From NCBI GenBank assembly GCA_017857395.1, contig JAFMDF010000009.1:1-64000 (forward strand): a DNA stretch of 64,000 nucleotides, in the 5' to 3' direction. The position numbers and the translations under genes are program-made. The stretch is from Bacteroidota bacterium. Its GTDB lineage: Bacteria; Bacteroidota; Bacteroidia; Chitinophagales; Saprospiraceae. Below the pieces are notes generated by a model. The model was not told where the DNA came from. It saw nothing but the letters and a program-made list of their open reading frames with translations, and did not search any database. Positions 1 through 9,578 of this stretch are shown one piece after another; the first letter of the stretch is position 1; each line of letters starts with the position of its first letter.

Positions 1-1058
1 TTTTTCTTGTAAAAAGTTGGGGAACTTTTTAGCCTCGTTTGCACAGCCTATGCTAGGGTCATGGTGATATTCAATAAAATTATCTTTTTCTGGCTGATAT
101 TTATACAATCCACCTTTCGTTTTATCTGGAACCCAAGAAAAGCCCATTCCTGCCCATAGCATATCTTGTTGGTCAACATATAAACCTCTAAAAACATTTG
201 AGGAATAAAAATCAATGTAAGTAGGGTTCGCCAAATAGGTTTTGAATTCCTTTGATTCGGGATTAAACCGAATCAAGCCATTATGCGACCCTAACCAAAT
301 ATGTTCTCGATAACGAAGGATGGTATTGATACCAATATCATCTTTCATATAACGCTAGGTTCGCCCAAAATTAGTTAATAAAATAAAATATTATCAAAAT
401 AATATTTTGATTTATGTTTAAAATGCAGAATTTTATTTATTTTAAATAAACTCTTTTCAGGTTATTATTTTAGGGTTAAAAATAATATTTTAATTATATT
501 TATTTAATAAAAATAAATACGAACAAAATACTGTTTTAAAGATAAAAATACTTTTAATACAGAATATTATTTCGTGTAATTTATGTATTAATCAAAAATT
601 TGAGCGAACCTAGCGATATAATAGCGTTGAAAAAGATTGGTTTTTGGGTCAAATCTAGTAAATCCAAGACCAAAAGCCCCTATCCATAAAGTATTATCTG
701 TATCCACGAAAATACATTCCACATAACTGCTAATCAACGAATTGCTATCTAAAGGGTTGTGCAAATATCTATGGTACGCTCGACCATCATATTTTACCAA
801 ACCATTTTGTGTTCCAAACCATAAAATACCTGTAGAATCTTGTGCAATACATTGGAGCGTGTTTTCTAGTTTTCCGCCTGGCAATTGAAAAGCTTCGAAT
901 TGATAATTTTCTTTGGAAAAAGTTGGAGGAGGTTGATATTGGGCAATAAGCGGAATGCTTAGAAAATTAAGATAGGCAAATAAAATAAGTATAAGATAGA
1001 ATAAAATTCGTCTATTGTTTGTTTTGCGTGTATTTACTAAAGGTTTACTTTTTTTTAG
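1..1058 (-). pseudogene. Two-component-regulator-type beta-propeller protein (N-terminal part), split by a small inserted element; C-terminal part runs off the left edge
   Basis: Reverse-strand translation shows propeller motifs (GILWFGTQNGLVKYDG, NTLWIGAFGLGFTRFDP) up to ~616. Removing 353-621 gives in-frame continuation FQRYYMKDDIGINTILRYREHIWLGSHNGLIRFNPESKEFKTYL, open to base 1. No ATG found upstream of the signal-peptide-like segment, so the start is unresolved. Confidence 0.8.
353..615. mobile_element. MITE-like non-autonomous element, ~263 bp
   Basis: Terminal inverted repeats CGCTAGGTTCGC[C/T]CAAA (353-369 versus reverse complement of ~599-615), flanked by 6-bp direct repeats ATATAA (347-352 and 616-621). 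Interior very AT-rich with no ORF. Confidence 0.75.
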
Positions 1059-1143
1059 GATACCAATACCGATTTATGTTGATCAAGTGGGTTATAAATG
1101 GCAAGGTAGCAATTAAATCGTTACTACTTTTACCTAAGTAGTA

Positions 1144-2442
1144 TTATTTAACAAATTCAATGTTTTTAATTTTAATAGCTTGTGGAGTGCCTTGAAAAAC
1201 AAAGGAAGGAACGACAAATAATCTTTTTAAATCGGCTGTTTCAAAGGCGGTTAAAGGAATGGTATAAGTGGCCCATTCATTGGTTAAATTCAATAAAACT
1301 TTGGATTCACTTCCGTCATCTGGGTCGGTATCGTCTTTGAGTGCAATATATACGGACGCTCCTCCATTTTTTCCTTTTAGTTCTACAGTGAGCGATTGAT
1401 AGACCGAATAATCCTTGGTTTTTCGTTGCTGATAAGTACCGTCTCCAATATAAAAATAATAGGCGCCCCAAGCTATTTCGGGAAAATCAATGACTATTTC
1501 ATTTAACTCAAAATTCCCCCAGTCAACTGAGCCATCGGCTGCCGCAATTCCCTGTTTAAAACCTTCCCCTGGTGCCCCATTAATTAAGATTCTTGGATAG
1601 CCAATATTGCCATTTACATCAAATACGTTTTTTAGATTTTGAGTCGCCATTTCATCATATTCCATCCTTTTGTCTTCAATCATTCGAACAATTTCTTTGC
1701 CTATTAGGAGCAGATTTTCATATCGCCATATTAAAGTGGAAGGTTTGTCAAAAATTCTATTAATGGAGGAGTGGGTGTATATTTCTTTAAAATATGGTTG
1801 GAGGAATTCGAAGGTTAAGCCATCGCCGCCCACAAATTCTGGATTGAAAAAGTAATAGAATTTATTAAAGTCCGTCGTATAAAAGTCTTCAGAGGCATTT
1901 TGTAAGTTCTCATTATAATGCTTTTCCATGAGCCTTATTTCCTCCACAATGCTATAGTATTGAAATAATAAAACTTCGATGTCTTTTCCTTGCAGCTTAC
2001 TCAGGTAGCCTGAATTTTTTAGAGACTCGAATCCACTTAAATTAGCATTCAGGTAATTATTTTCCAGTATGGCATTAAAGGATTGGGAGGTAAAAATAAT
2101 ATCTGACTGGTTATAGGTTTCCTGTTTCAATCGAAGGTTAAATCGCACATAATCAATGGCTGGCAATAAGCCTATTCTTTTGGTATTAATGAATTCGGCG
2201 TTGGAGAGGTCGCTTTTAATATTTATTAATATGCTCTTTAAATAAGCCCCAATAGTGGATTGGTCTTGTTTGTTTTGATTCCAATTATTGACTTGGAGGG
2301 CTAATAAAATACCAAAGGTGACTAATAAGATTTCCCCAATCGCATACAGAAAATAGCTTTTCATATTTCCTAAAGAAAGGGAGGAGCGTCTTAATTTTTT
2401 AAATTTACTTAGCATTGATTTTTTTACTGACTCAAAATTCAA
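1144..2442 (-). CDS. DUF6090-like membrane protein with C-terminal carbohydrate-binding-like domain
   Basis: N-terminal YAIGEILLVTFGILLALQVNNWNQNK is typical of DUF6090 proteins; uninterrupted ORF. Confidence 0.7.
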   Translation of the reverse strand: MNFESVKKSMLSKFKKLRRSSLSLGNMKSYFLYAIGEILLVTFGILLALQVNNWNQNKQDQSTIGAYLKSILINIKSDLSNAEFINTKRIGLLPAIDYVRFNLRLKQETYNQSDIIFTSQSFNAILENNYLNANLSGFESLKNSGYLSKLQGKDIEVLLFQYYSIVEEIRLMEKHYNENLQNASEDFYTTDFNKFYYFFNPEFVGGDGLTFEFLQPYFKEIYTHSSINRIFDKPSTLIWRYENLLLIGKEIVRMIEDKRMEYDEMATQNLKNVFDVNGNIGYPRILINGAPGEGFKQGIAAADGSVDWGNFELNEIVIDFPEIAWGAYYFYIGDGTYQQRKTKDYSVYQSLTVELKGKNGGASVYIALKDDTDPDDGSESKVLLNLTNEWATYTIPLTAFETADLKRLFVVPSFVFQGTPQAIKIKNIEFVK

Positions 2443-2804
2443 ATTCGATTGGGGAACTTAAGTGCGTAGGAAAAAATATCGCCACAAATTAATTTCAAAC
2501 TACTTCTTAAAACTCCAAGGTATTAAAAATTAGGGAAAAACTAATTTAAAAGCCATTATTTTATTAAGTAAAATTTAATCCTTCATCCGCCTTTTCGGCG
2601 CCTCATCTCTAACTTTTACCGTTTCAGCGCTACTACCCTATTGCTCCAAAATAATCATTGGCTTACTTATGTTTTTCTAGTGTATTTTCAAACACATAAA
2701 TCAAATATTATTAACAAACCTCTACCTTTTTATTTCTTAACCAAGAACACTTATCACTCCCAAAAATAGGAGGTGGGTGATTCCTTTTAAAATTATTTTT
2801 AAAC

Positions 2805-3551
2805 ATGAAAAAGTATTTGTTAATGATGTCTTTTGCGATGATTGCCAGTTTATTTTTATTCACGTCCTGCAAAAAAGAAGATATGGACGACGATGAGTAT
2901 GAAGATGTAATGGCCGCTGATACGATGATGGCAGTCGCTTTAGGATTTAGAAGCAGCGATACTTTAGTTACCGATTATCCACTTTTGATTGATGGCTATT
3001 TAGCAGCGAATTACCCCGACACCGAGTTATTAGGCGTCACCTCAGATGGTGCAGCATATGAAGCTGAATTGGCTGGTGGGATTACCCTCTTTTTTGACTT
3101 AACGGGCAATTTTTTGATGGAAGAATTACCAGAAATGGAGGAAGCAGATACCGATTCTATTATTACGGAATGGCCTGCTGCCATTGATGATTATATTGCT
3201 TTGAATTACCCAAGTGATACCATTGAAGAAGTAGACTTTGAAGATGGGGCTTACGAAATAGCATTGCTAAGCGGCATTGAACTTATTTTTGATATGGATG
3301 GCTATTTCTTAGAAGTAGAATTAGATAACAACGATGAAGAATTAACAGAATGGCCCGCAGCAATTGACGTATACCTTGCCTTGAATTACCCCGATGCACA
3401 AATAGCAGCAATTGAACTAGACGAGGGCGAATATGAAGTGGAATTAGATACTGGCGAGGAACTGCTCTTTGATATAGACGGCAATTTTCTAGAAGCCGAG
3501 TTGGAAGCAATAGATATACCTGTCGATACTACTGGAACGAATGGAAACTAA
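2805..3551 (+). CDS. Acidic lipoprotein with three tandem PepSY-like repeats
   Basis: Lipobox LFTSC after a signal peptide; repeats of the form WPAAIDxYxALNYPxxxIxxxxxxxGxYEVxLxxGxELxFDxDGxFLEAEL. Confidence 0.75.
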   Translation: MKKYLLMMSFAMIASLFLFTSCKKEDMDDDEYEDVMAADTMMAVALGFRSSDTLVTDYPLLIDGYLAANYPDTELLGVTSDGAAYEAELAGGITLFFDLTGNFLMEELPEMEEADTDSIITEWPAAIDDYIALNYPSDTIEEVDFEDGAYEIALLSGIELIFDMDGYFLEVELDNNDEELTEWPAAIDVYLALNYPDAQIAAIELDEGEYEVELDTGEELLFDIDGNFLEAELEAIDIPVDTTGTNGN

Positions 3552-3791
3552 AAACTTAGGAGTATTAACAAATTGGATAGATTAGAACTGGAGCGGTGGC
3601 TGGAATGAATTTGTTTCAGCTACCTTTCTTTTTGGAAACGGCAGGGCAAGAAGGCAGATGGGCTGAAAGGCGAAAAGGTCGGTTAAAAGAATAATGGGTG
3701 ATTTAATCTGGAAAATTTGATTAGTTTAGCATTTAATAGATAGCCCAGTAAAAAATTGATAATCATACGTTGGTAGAAAATAGACGGGTAG

Positions 3792-3879
3792 AGGCCTAAG
3801 GTTGCAGGTATCGGGTGTCAGATTAGACGCAAACACCCGATTTTCAAATAATTACAACTGGTTTATAATCAACTATTTA
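3792..3879 (+). repeat. Left arm of inverted repeat flanking the histidine kinase gene
   Basis: Reverse complement aligns to 5194-5274 (TAAATARTTGATTATAA...GTTGTAATTATTTGA...TCTAAT..), roughly 85% identity with a 7-bp gap. Confidence 0.75.
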
Positions 3880-3989
3880 CAACGTTAGGCAGATACCCAA
3901 AATAGACCAACGGATAATAAAAGTTAATTTTCGTACATCATAAACAATATAACCATATAGCAATTTAACCATTAAACCGTATCTATGAT

Positions 3990-5012
3990 ATGAAACTGAC
4001 AAAAAATACATTAATCTTATTGACCTTATTTACTTTTTTGATTGCCTTCCTGATGGGTTTAGAGGAATTTTTTGAAGGCGAATTAAGCGGCGAAGGCGTC
4101 GTAGAAGAGGTCATCGTTTATTTGCTCATATTATCTGTTTTGGTGTTTACAGTAGTTGCTCCCATGTTTCGCCTGGTGAAGAAATTTAATCAGACTTTGC
4201 CTTGGGAGCAATTCTTTTTTAAACGCTTATTGTATAAATTTGGAATAGTCGTCAGTTTAAGTGGGGTTTTGGGTTTCATTTTTGGGAACTTTATCCATCA
4301 TTTTATAGAGCATGATTTATCGTCTTTATCAGTATTGACTAGAACTTTTTTATTCCTAGTAATTATTACCTCGCTTATTCTGGGTATTATTGAAGTTTTA
4401 CAAATTTCAGAAGATAGAGACCGTTTAAAATTGCTAAGCGAAAAACTGGAAAAAGAGCAGATAATCACCTTCTATAATGCGCTAAAAAATCAGGTTAACC
4501 CTCATTTCCTTTATAATAATTTGAGTGTGTTATCTTCTTTAATATATTATGATACTGCTAAGGCTGAAACCTTTATCCAAGCGTTTTCGGATAGTTATCG
4601 ATATGTGTTAGAACTCAACCAGGAAGCAGTCGTGTCTGTCCAAAAAGAACTGGATTTCCTGCATTCCTGGTTGTATTTACAGCAAATTCGGTTTTCTGAA
4701 AATCTAACCATTGAATTAAAAGTCCCTCCCGATATACTACAAAAAACAATTCCACCTTTAGCCTTACAAATTATTTTTGAAAATGCGATAAAACATAATA
4801 TCATATCGAAGAAACAACCTTTACATATTGAATTAAAAACAGTCGGCAATTATTTAGCAGTTAGCAATACGTTTCAACCCAGAAAAGAAAAAATGCCTTC
4901 TACTGGTATTGGTTTACAAAATTTGAAGGATAGATATCAGCTATTGTCTGAATTGATGCCTTCTTTTGGGGTGGAAGGGGATTTATATTTGGCAAAAATT
5001 CCTGTGATTTAA
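3990..5012 (+). CDS. LytS/YehU-type sensor histidine kinase
   Basis: Four TM segments, then NQVNPHFLYNNLSVLSSLIYYD (His_kinase family) and an ATPase-like C-terminus (IFENAIKHN, GIGLQNLKDRY). Confidence 0.85.
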   Translation: MKLTKNTLILLTLFTFLIAFLMGLEEFFEGELSGEGVVEEVIVYLLILSVLVFTVVAPMFRLVKKFNQTLPWEQFFFKRLLYKFGIVVSLSGVLGFIFGNFIHHFIEHDLSSLSVLTRTFLFLVIITSLILGIIEVLQISEDRDRLKLLSEKLEKEQIITFYNALKNQVNPHFLYNNLSVLSSLIYYDTAKAETFIQAFSDSYRYVLELNQEAVVSVQKELDFLHSWLYLQQIRFSENLTIELKVPPDILQKTIPPLALQIIFENAIKHNIISKKQPLHIELKTVGNYLAVSNTFQPRKEKMPSTGIGLQNLKDRYQLLSELMPSFGVEGDLYLAKIPVI

Positions 5013-5110
5013 TTAGATAACTGGCTATCGATAAATTGTAAGTTTTCAATGCTGGTCAGGAGACCAGCGGATAGTCGTGTCTAGTCTGGAGACTCGACAC
5101 ATCGAGCTCC

Positions 5111-5162
5111 GATATTCCTAGTCTCCAGACTTGGAATCAATATCTCGTTGTCTCCTGACGAC
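5111..5162 (-). repeat. Dispersed 52-bp repeat, copy 1
   Basis: Reverse complement GTCGTCAGGAGACAACGAGATATTGATTCCAAGTCTGGAGACTAGGAATATC matches 21384-21435 with 5 mismatches. Confidence 0.8.
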
Positions 5163-5193
5163 GCTCGTTTTGAGAACTTACGATAAATTACCG

Positions 5194-5274
5194 TAAATAA
5201 TTGATTATAAGTTAGTTGTAATTATTTGATAATCGAGTATTTGTGTCTAATCCAACACCTGCCACCTTAAGCCT
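5194..5274 (-). repeat. Right arm of inverted repeat flanking the histidine kinase gene
   Basis: See 3792-3879. Confidence 0.75.
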
Positions 5275-5307
5275 ATAATTAGATAACTTAAGCTGGTAAC
5301 AAAGCCT

Positions 5308-6165
5308 TTAAAAATAAATACCAATTAGCAGTTCATTTCGCCATTGCGGTTTTATATATTCTTTAGGTGTATAAACTAAATCCGTATTTATCATAAATTT
5401 AAAATATTTAGACAAATGAAAAGTCAATTGATTTCGAGTATTCGTCGATAAACTGTGGTTGACATAATCGAAAAACAAAGCACTTCTAATTTGCCAAGAA
5501 CACAAGTCGGAGATTTCTTTATCTATATCTAATTCAAGGTTAAGCCCTAAGTCAAATTTAAGTTTTTTGCCGATGGAAAGTCCATATAAATAAATATCCG
5601 AGCCATCATCGATTATCAACTCGTTTTGTGCTCTTAAATAGGTCATTCTCGTACTCAGCATACTGAAATGCAGGGCAAATTCTTCATTGGGTGTTAAGCT
5701 TATGGCACCACCTAAAGTCCAAAAAGCAGGAGTCAAAAAAGAGGATTTTAAAGTCCTTTCTACTTCTTGAAGCGTATCTCCTAGGGCATAATTGGGTAAA
5801 AATTGACTTTCTATATTGGATGTTATGGTAAAGGCTGCTTTCTCCGCAAAGGATAAAGAAAACTTATTATCCAAATAAAATTTATCTGCGTATTTGAAAA
5901 TCGCTTTTCCTTGAAATCGCTGAAAGCCTAATTCTGCAAACAATTCATGCGCACCCTTGAATAAATGTTTTCCATGTTCTAAATTAACTTGGTAATTACC
6001 AATCATCGAAACACTTCCATTATTCTCTCCTTGCCAGTTATTATAATCAAAAAGGCTGAAAGCTAAGAATCCTTGGTGACTGACAGAAAATTGTTGGTCG
6101 GTGGTTTGTGCCGATGTTTTTAAAGAAAATAGGACGAATATGGATAGGATAATTATATTTTTCAT
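5308..6165 (-). CDS. Predicted secreted/outer-membrane hypothetical protein
   Basis: Signal peptide (MKNIIILSIFVLFSLKTSAQ) and alternating beta-strand-like sequence ending in F; downstream in the HTTM cluster. Confidence 0.5.
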   Translation of the reverse strand: MKNIIILSIFVLFSLKTSAQTTDQQFSVSHQGFLAFSLFDYNNWQGENNGSVSMIGNYQVNLEHGKHLFKGAHELFAELGFQRFQGKAIFKYADKFYLDNKFSLSFAEKAAFTITSNIESQFLPNYALGDTLQEVERTLKSSFLTPAFWTLGGAISLTPNEEFALHFSMLSTRMTYLRAQNELIIDDGSDIYLYGLSIGKKLKFDLGLNLELDIDKEISDLCSWQIRSALFFDYVNHSLSTNTRNQLTFHLSKYFKFMINTDLVYTPKEYIKPQWRNELLIGIYF

Positions 6166-6211
6166 GGTTGATTCATTATTTGTTGATTAAATATTGGTTG
6201 ATTACTTTCGA

Positions 6212-7168
6212 TTATGCTGCCATCTGTTTTTTATAGTAAAAATTACTGCTCAATTCTGAAAAAAAACAACTCCATTTTTCAAAATATTCCGAACCAAAAG
6301 CAGTAATATTCATAATAATCATAATCGTAGCAAACTGATAAAGTCCCATAAACAACCCAATACCTATATGCATACCGATAATACCGAATAACCAAATAGC
6401 TCTTGTTTTTCGATAAAAAATAAAGAAAGGATAACCTACTTCAAAAAGTAATACCGTCCACCCCATTACCATTAAAACCATTGGATAATTGGCTAACCAG
6501 GACATATCAAATTGATAAAAATCAGGAAGCATCATAGCTCTCCATATACCTTCTCCGTTCCACCAATGTACGCCAATCATTTTACTAGTACCACCGAAAA
6601 AATAAATGAGACATAAATGAAATTGGAGTAATCGGATAGGAAAAATGGTATTTAATTTAGCGTTTAGTTGCTTCTTTTTCAATAAATTATCAAGTGAAAA
6701 ATGATTACCGACAGGCATGAGCATACAATAAAATAAACAGCTAGTCGTCACATAATCTGCGCCATACATAAAGATGTCTCCAGAGCCAAAAAATAGTAAA
6801 TGAATGAACCAAGCTAAAATACTAAAGCATCGAGTTTTAAAACCAATGGCCATTAAACCTAAGACCAAAATATAGGCATAGAATAAACCAAATACTGTTG
6901 TTACTTCTGAGATGCCAATTAATATCAATTGATCACTTAACCAATGGATTCTAGGCATATAATCTTCTAATAAGACCTCCAAAATCTCTCTTCGCACAAA
7001 CCCCTGTTCGCCAAATAGATTTAATAAGTCTGGATAAAGGGAACCGATTTGGAAGATACAAAAGATAGCTACTGCTATTCGAAAAAAGGCTAATATTTTA
7101 TTGGAAACAGGCATAAAAAAGAAGTTGTCCAATAAGGTGAAATATTTTGTTAGGCTTGAATTAGTCAT
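6212..7168 (-). CDS. HTTM-domain (vitamin-K-dependent gamma-carboxylase-like) membrane protein
   Basis: Multi-TM; motifs resembling the HTTM family (RIAVAIFCIFQ, YGADYVTT, QFHLCLIYFFGGTSKMIGVHWWNGEGIW, GMHIGIGLFMGLYQFATIMI). Confidence 0.75.
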   Translation of the reverse strand: MTNSSLTKYFTLLDNFFFMPVSNKILAFFRIAVAIFCIFQIGSLYPDLLNLFGEQGFVRREILEVLLEDYMPRIHWLSDQLILIGISEVTTVFGLFYAYILVLGLMAIGFKTRCFSILAWFIHLLFFGSGDIFMYGADYVTTSCLFYCMLMPVGNHFSLDNLLKKKQLNAKLNTIFPIRLLQFHLCLIYFFGGTSKMIGVHWWNGEGIWRAMMLPDFYQFDMSWLANYPMVLMVMGWTVLLFEVGYPFFIFYRKTRAIWLFGIIGMHIGIGLFMGLYQFATIMIIMNITAFGSEYFEKWSCFFSELSSNFYYKKQMAA

Positions 7169-7217
7169 GGTTATTTTTTTTAGAAGTATGGAGTAATTTC
7201 AAGGTATTAAATAGATG

Positions 7218-7286
7218 GTTAAGATGGTTTGATTGTTAAATTGTTATTTGTCAATGCCTTTACGAAAACAATCAAACCATCTTAAC
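7218..7286. terminator. Large stem-loop between HTTM-cluster genes
   Basis: Perfect 20-bp arms GTTAAGATGGTTTGATTGTT (7218-7237) and AACAATCAAACCATCTTAAC (7267-7286). Confidence 0.5.
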
Positions 7287-7299
7287 AATCAAACAATTT

Positions 7300-7869
7300 T
7301 CACTCTCTATTCAATTCAAATTCATAGCGTTCTGTTTCTGTAAAAGGAAGAGGGACTGCACGATCATATTTTGCTATAGCTGGCAGGGTGTTCGCGCCTA
7401 CGACTACTGAAATTTGATTATAATCAGGATTGTATTCAAGCATGCGGATAGCCCAAGAAAAGGCTAATAATTCTCGTATTTCTTTGAGTGATTTAAATAA
7501 ACTAGTATTCACCGTAAATCGAAGTCGACCTGCTTTAGTATGTAATATGGGTGCCTGTGTCAAAGTATTATTGTAGGAGTCGGATAATTCAAAAACCACT
7601 TTTGATGGGGTTGGTACATTGGGAGAAAAAAAACAATAGCCCGTATTAATCCCAGCAAAATGGGTGTAAATTTTGGTCATTAAAGCTTTCGGATTATTGG
7701 GTAAATAACCCTTTGTATTTATTATCATTTTTTGACCTACCAAAGAAAATTGTTGGATGGTTTCTTCATCCTGTCCCAATCCCTTAATTTCTGAAAGATT
7801 GGCAATGATAATTAAAACACAATGACTGAATAAAAAAGCTAAGCAAATTATTTTTTTGAAGATAGTCAT
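7300..7869 (-). CDS. Hypothetical protein, likely membrane-anchored, upstream of the HTTM gene
   Basis: N-terminal hydrophobic segment; uninterrupted ORF on the same strand. Confidence 0.5.
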   Translation of the reverse strand: MTIFKKIICLAFLFSHCVLIIIANLSEIKGLGQDEETIQQFSLVGQKMIINTKGYLPNNPKALMTKIYTHFAGINTGYCFFSPNVPTPSKVVFELSDSYNNTLTQAPILHTKAGRLRFTVNTSLFKSLKEIRELLAFSWAIRMLEYNPDYNQISVVVGANTLPAIAKYDRAVPLPFTETERYEFELNRE

Positions 7870-8132
7870 ATTCTTAATTTTTATTAGTGGAGCAATGCAA
7901 TTTAACTTTGGGTGTTTTCTTAAAAAGAAGGGTACTATTCCTCCACTAAATGGAGCGGGAAATAGTACCCTATGTTCTGGGATGTAAAATTAAAATCGGT
8001 TTTTGGTGATGGTAATTTCATCAAATGTTAAAACCTGTCTCGCCCCTTTAGAATGTCTAGTGCTTGTAGCAATTAAATTGATTTTTAAATACTTCGCCCT
8101 ACTGCCTATTGCAAACTGCCACTTAATGGCTA

Positions 8133-8582
8133 CTAATTTCTTTTAATTGCTCTAGAAGCTTTTACAGCGGAAACGCTAGTATTCGGTCGAACAGTGCTGC
8201 CTCTTTTTGTATACTTAAGCATAATGGCATCAATTTGTCCTTGCATTTTAGCGGTCATCTTAATGTCTCCACCAAAAGCCCACTTATCTTTATTTTTGAT
8301 TGCCCACCATTCTCGGTTTGCTTTTGAATTATTGAGTTTTGCACTTAAATACCGAACATTATTGGGAGAAATTTTACCATAACTATTGTTATCTCTGGCA
8401 ACTTGTTTGCCTATTTTTAATAAGGCACGTTCATCCGCTTTGGAAATTTTCACGCCTTTAGCGACATAAGCATTGCCTTTTTTAACAGCATAACCATTGG
8501 CGGGTATCCCGCTTCTTTGAGCAGATAAAGTTGTAATAGCGAATAAACTTAAAACGAATAAACTTACAATTAACTTTTTCAT
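8133..8582 (-). CDS. Small basic secreted hypothetical protein
   Basis: Signal peptide MKKLIVSLFVLSLFAITTLSAQ; lysine/arginine-rich mature part. Confidence 0.55.
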   Translation of the reverse strand: MKKLIVSLFVLSLFAITTLSAQRSGIPANGYAVKKGNAYVAKGVKISKADERALLKIGKQVARDNNSYGKISPNNVRYLSAKLNNSKANREWWAIKNKDKWAFGGDIKMTAKMQGQIDAIMLKYTKRGSTVRPNTSVSAVKASRAIKRN

Positions 8583-8776
8583 AATTAATTTTTTTAATGA
8601 ATTAAATAATTTTGGATATAGGTCGCTCGGTCAGTTGGACGGTACATCAGCCTAACTTGGAGCGTAATTGTTGAATAATTAAAAGATTAAATTTTTATTG
8701 GTGCATCTTATAACTAGGAATTTATCCTTTGATTTTTGATGCTTATGCTTCTCATTTGTATAGTATTATTAGTAAA

Positions 8777-8841
8777 GAAGAAGTAAGGTTTTTTGAAAAG
8801 TTTTTTCGAAAAAAATTGATATTACTTCTTTGACCACTTTT
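8777..8841 (+). repeat. 65-bp direct repeat, copy 1
   Basis: GAAGAAGTAAGGTTTTT...GAAAAAAATTGATATTACTTCTTTGACCACTTTT; about 90% identical to 8898-8962. Confidence 0.85.
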
Positions 8842-8897
8842 TGTATTTGTTCAGCCTTTTGATTATTGGCTGTTTGATATATAGTATGCTTTGAATT

Positions 8898-8962
8898 GAA
8901 GAAGTAAGGTTTTTAAAAAGTTTTTTTTGAAAAAAATTGATATTACCTCTTTGACCACTTTT
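8898..8962 (+). repeat. 65-bp direct repeat, copy 2
   Basis: See 8777-8841; offset 121 bp. Confidence 0.85.
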
Positions 8963-9043
8963 GGTCTTATCTAAAACCTTCAGATAAAAGGCATAATAAT
9001 TGTACCTATAATCCTACAATTTCACCCTATAAACTTTTTAGCA

Positions 9044-9448
9044 ATGACATTCTTCGAGCCACTTCTTAATCAAGGAGTTCAAAACCTTGAACAAAAAAAC
9101 TATGGAAAGACAATTTTATCTTTAAAAAAAAAGATAATACATTATCCAAATGATAGTGGTTTTGCTTATCTAGTTAGAGGTCAATCGGGGTTATCCATGC
9201 TTGTATCTAGAATTAAAAATGGAGTGCAATTATCGCATGATGATTGCCATCAAACTCTTCAAGACTATTCCTCAGCAATAGAGTTAGCCCCAGAACTTGC
9301 AAAAGAAGCATTCTACCAAAAAGGAATCGTTTATTCTTTGATAGAATCTTATACAGATGCGCTGCAAGATTTTGGAATGGCAGAAAAATTAGGGCATCCT
9401 GATGCTCAGGAAAAAATAGACGCTATTATCTCTTTATATTCGGCTTAA
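9044..9448 (+). CDS. Small TPR-like protein
   Basis: Helical repeats (DYSSAIELAPELAKEAFYQKGIVYSLIESYTDALQDFGMAEKLG). Confidence 0.6.
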   Translation: MTFFEPLLNQGVQNLEQKNYGKTILSLKKKIIHYPNDSGFAYLVRGQSGLSMLVSRIKNGVQLSHDDCHQTLQDYSSAIELAPELAKEAFYQKGIVYSLIESYTDALQDFGMAEKLGHPDAQEKIDAIISLYSA

Positions 9449-9578
9449 TAAAAAGAAGCCTATTCCAATTAGAAACAAAGTCACCGAACCTTGATTCTTT
9501 TGGCGTTACCTTCCGCAATCTCCTTGTGCTATATCTGAACAATATAGTACCAACTGTTCAACTTATAAAATCTTACCT

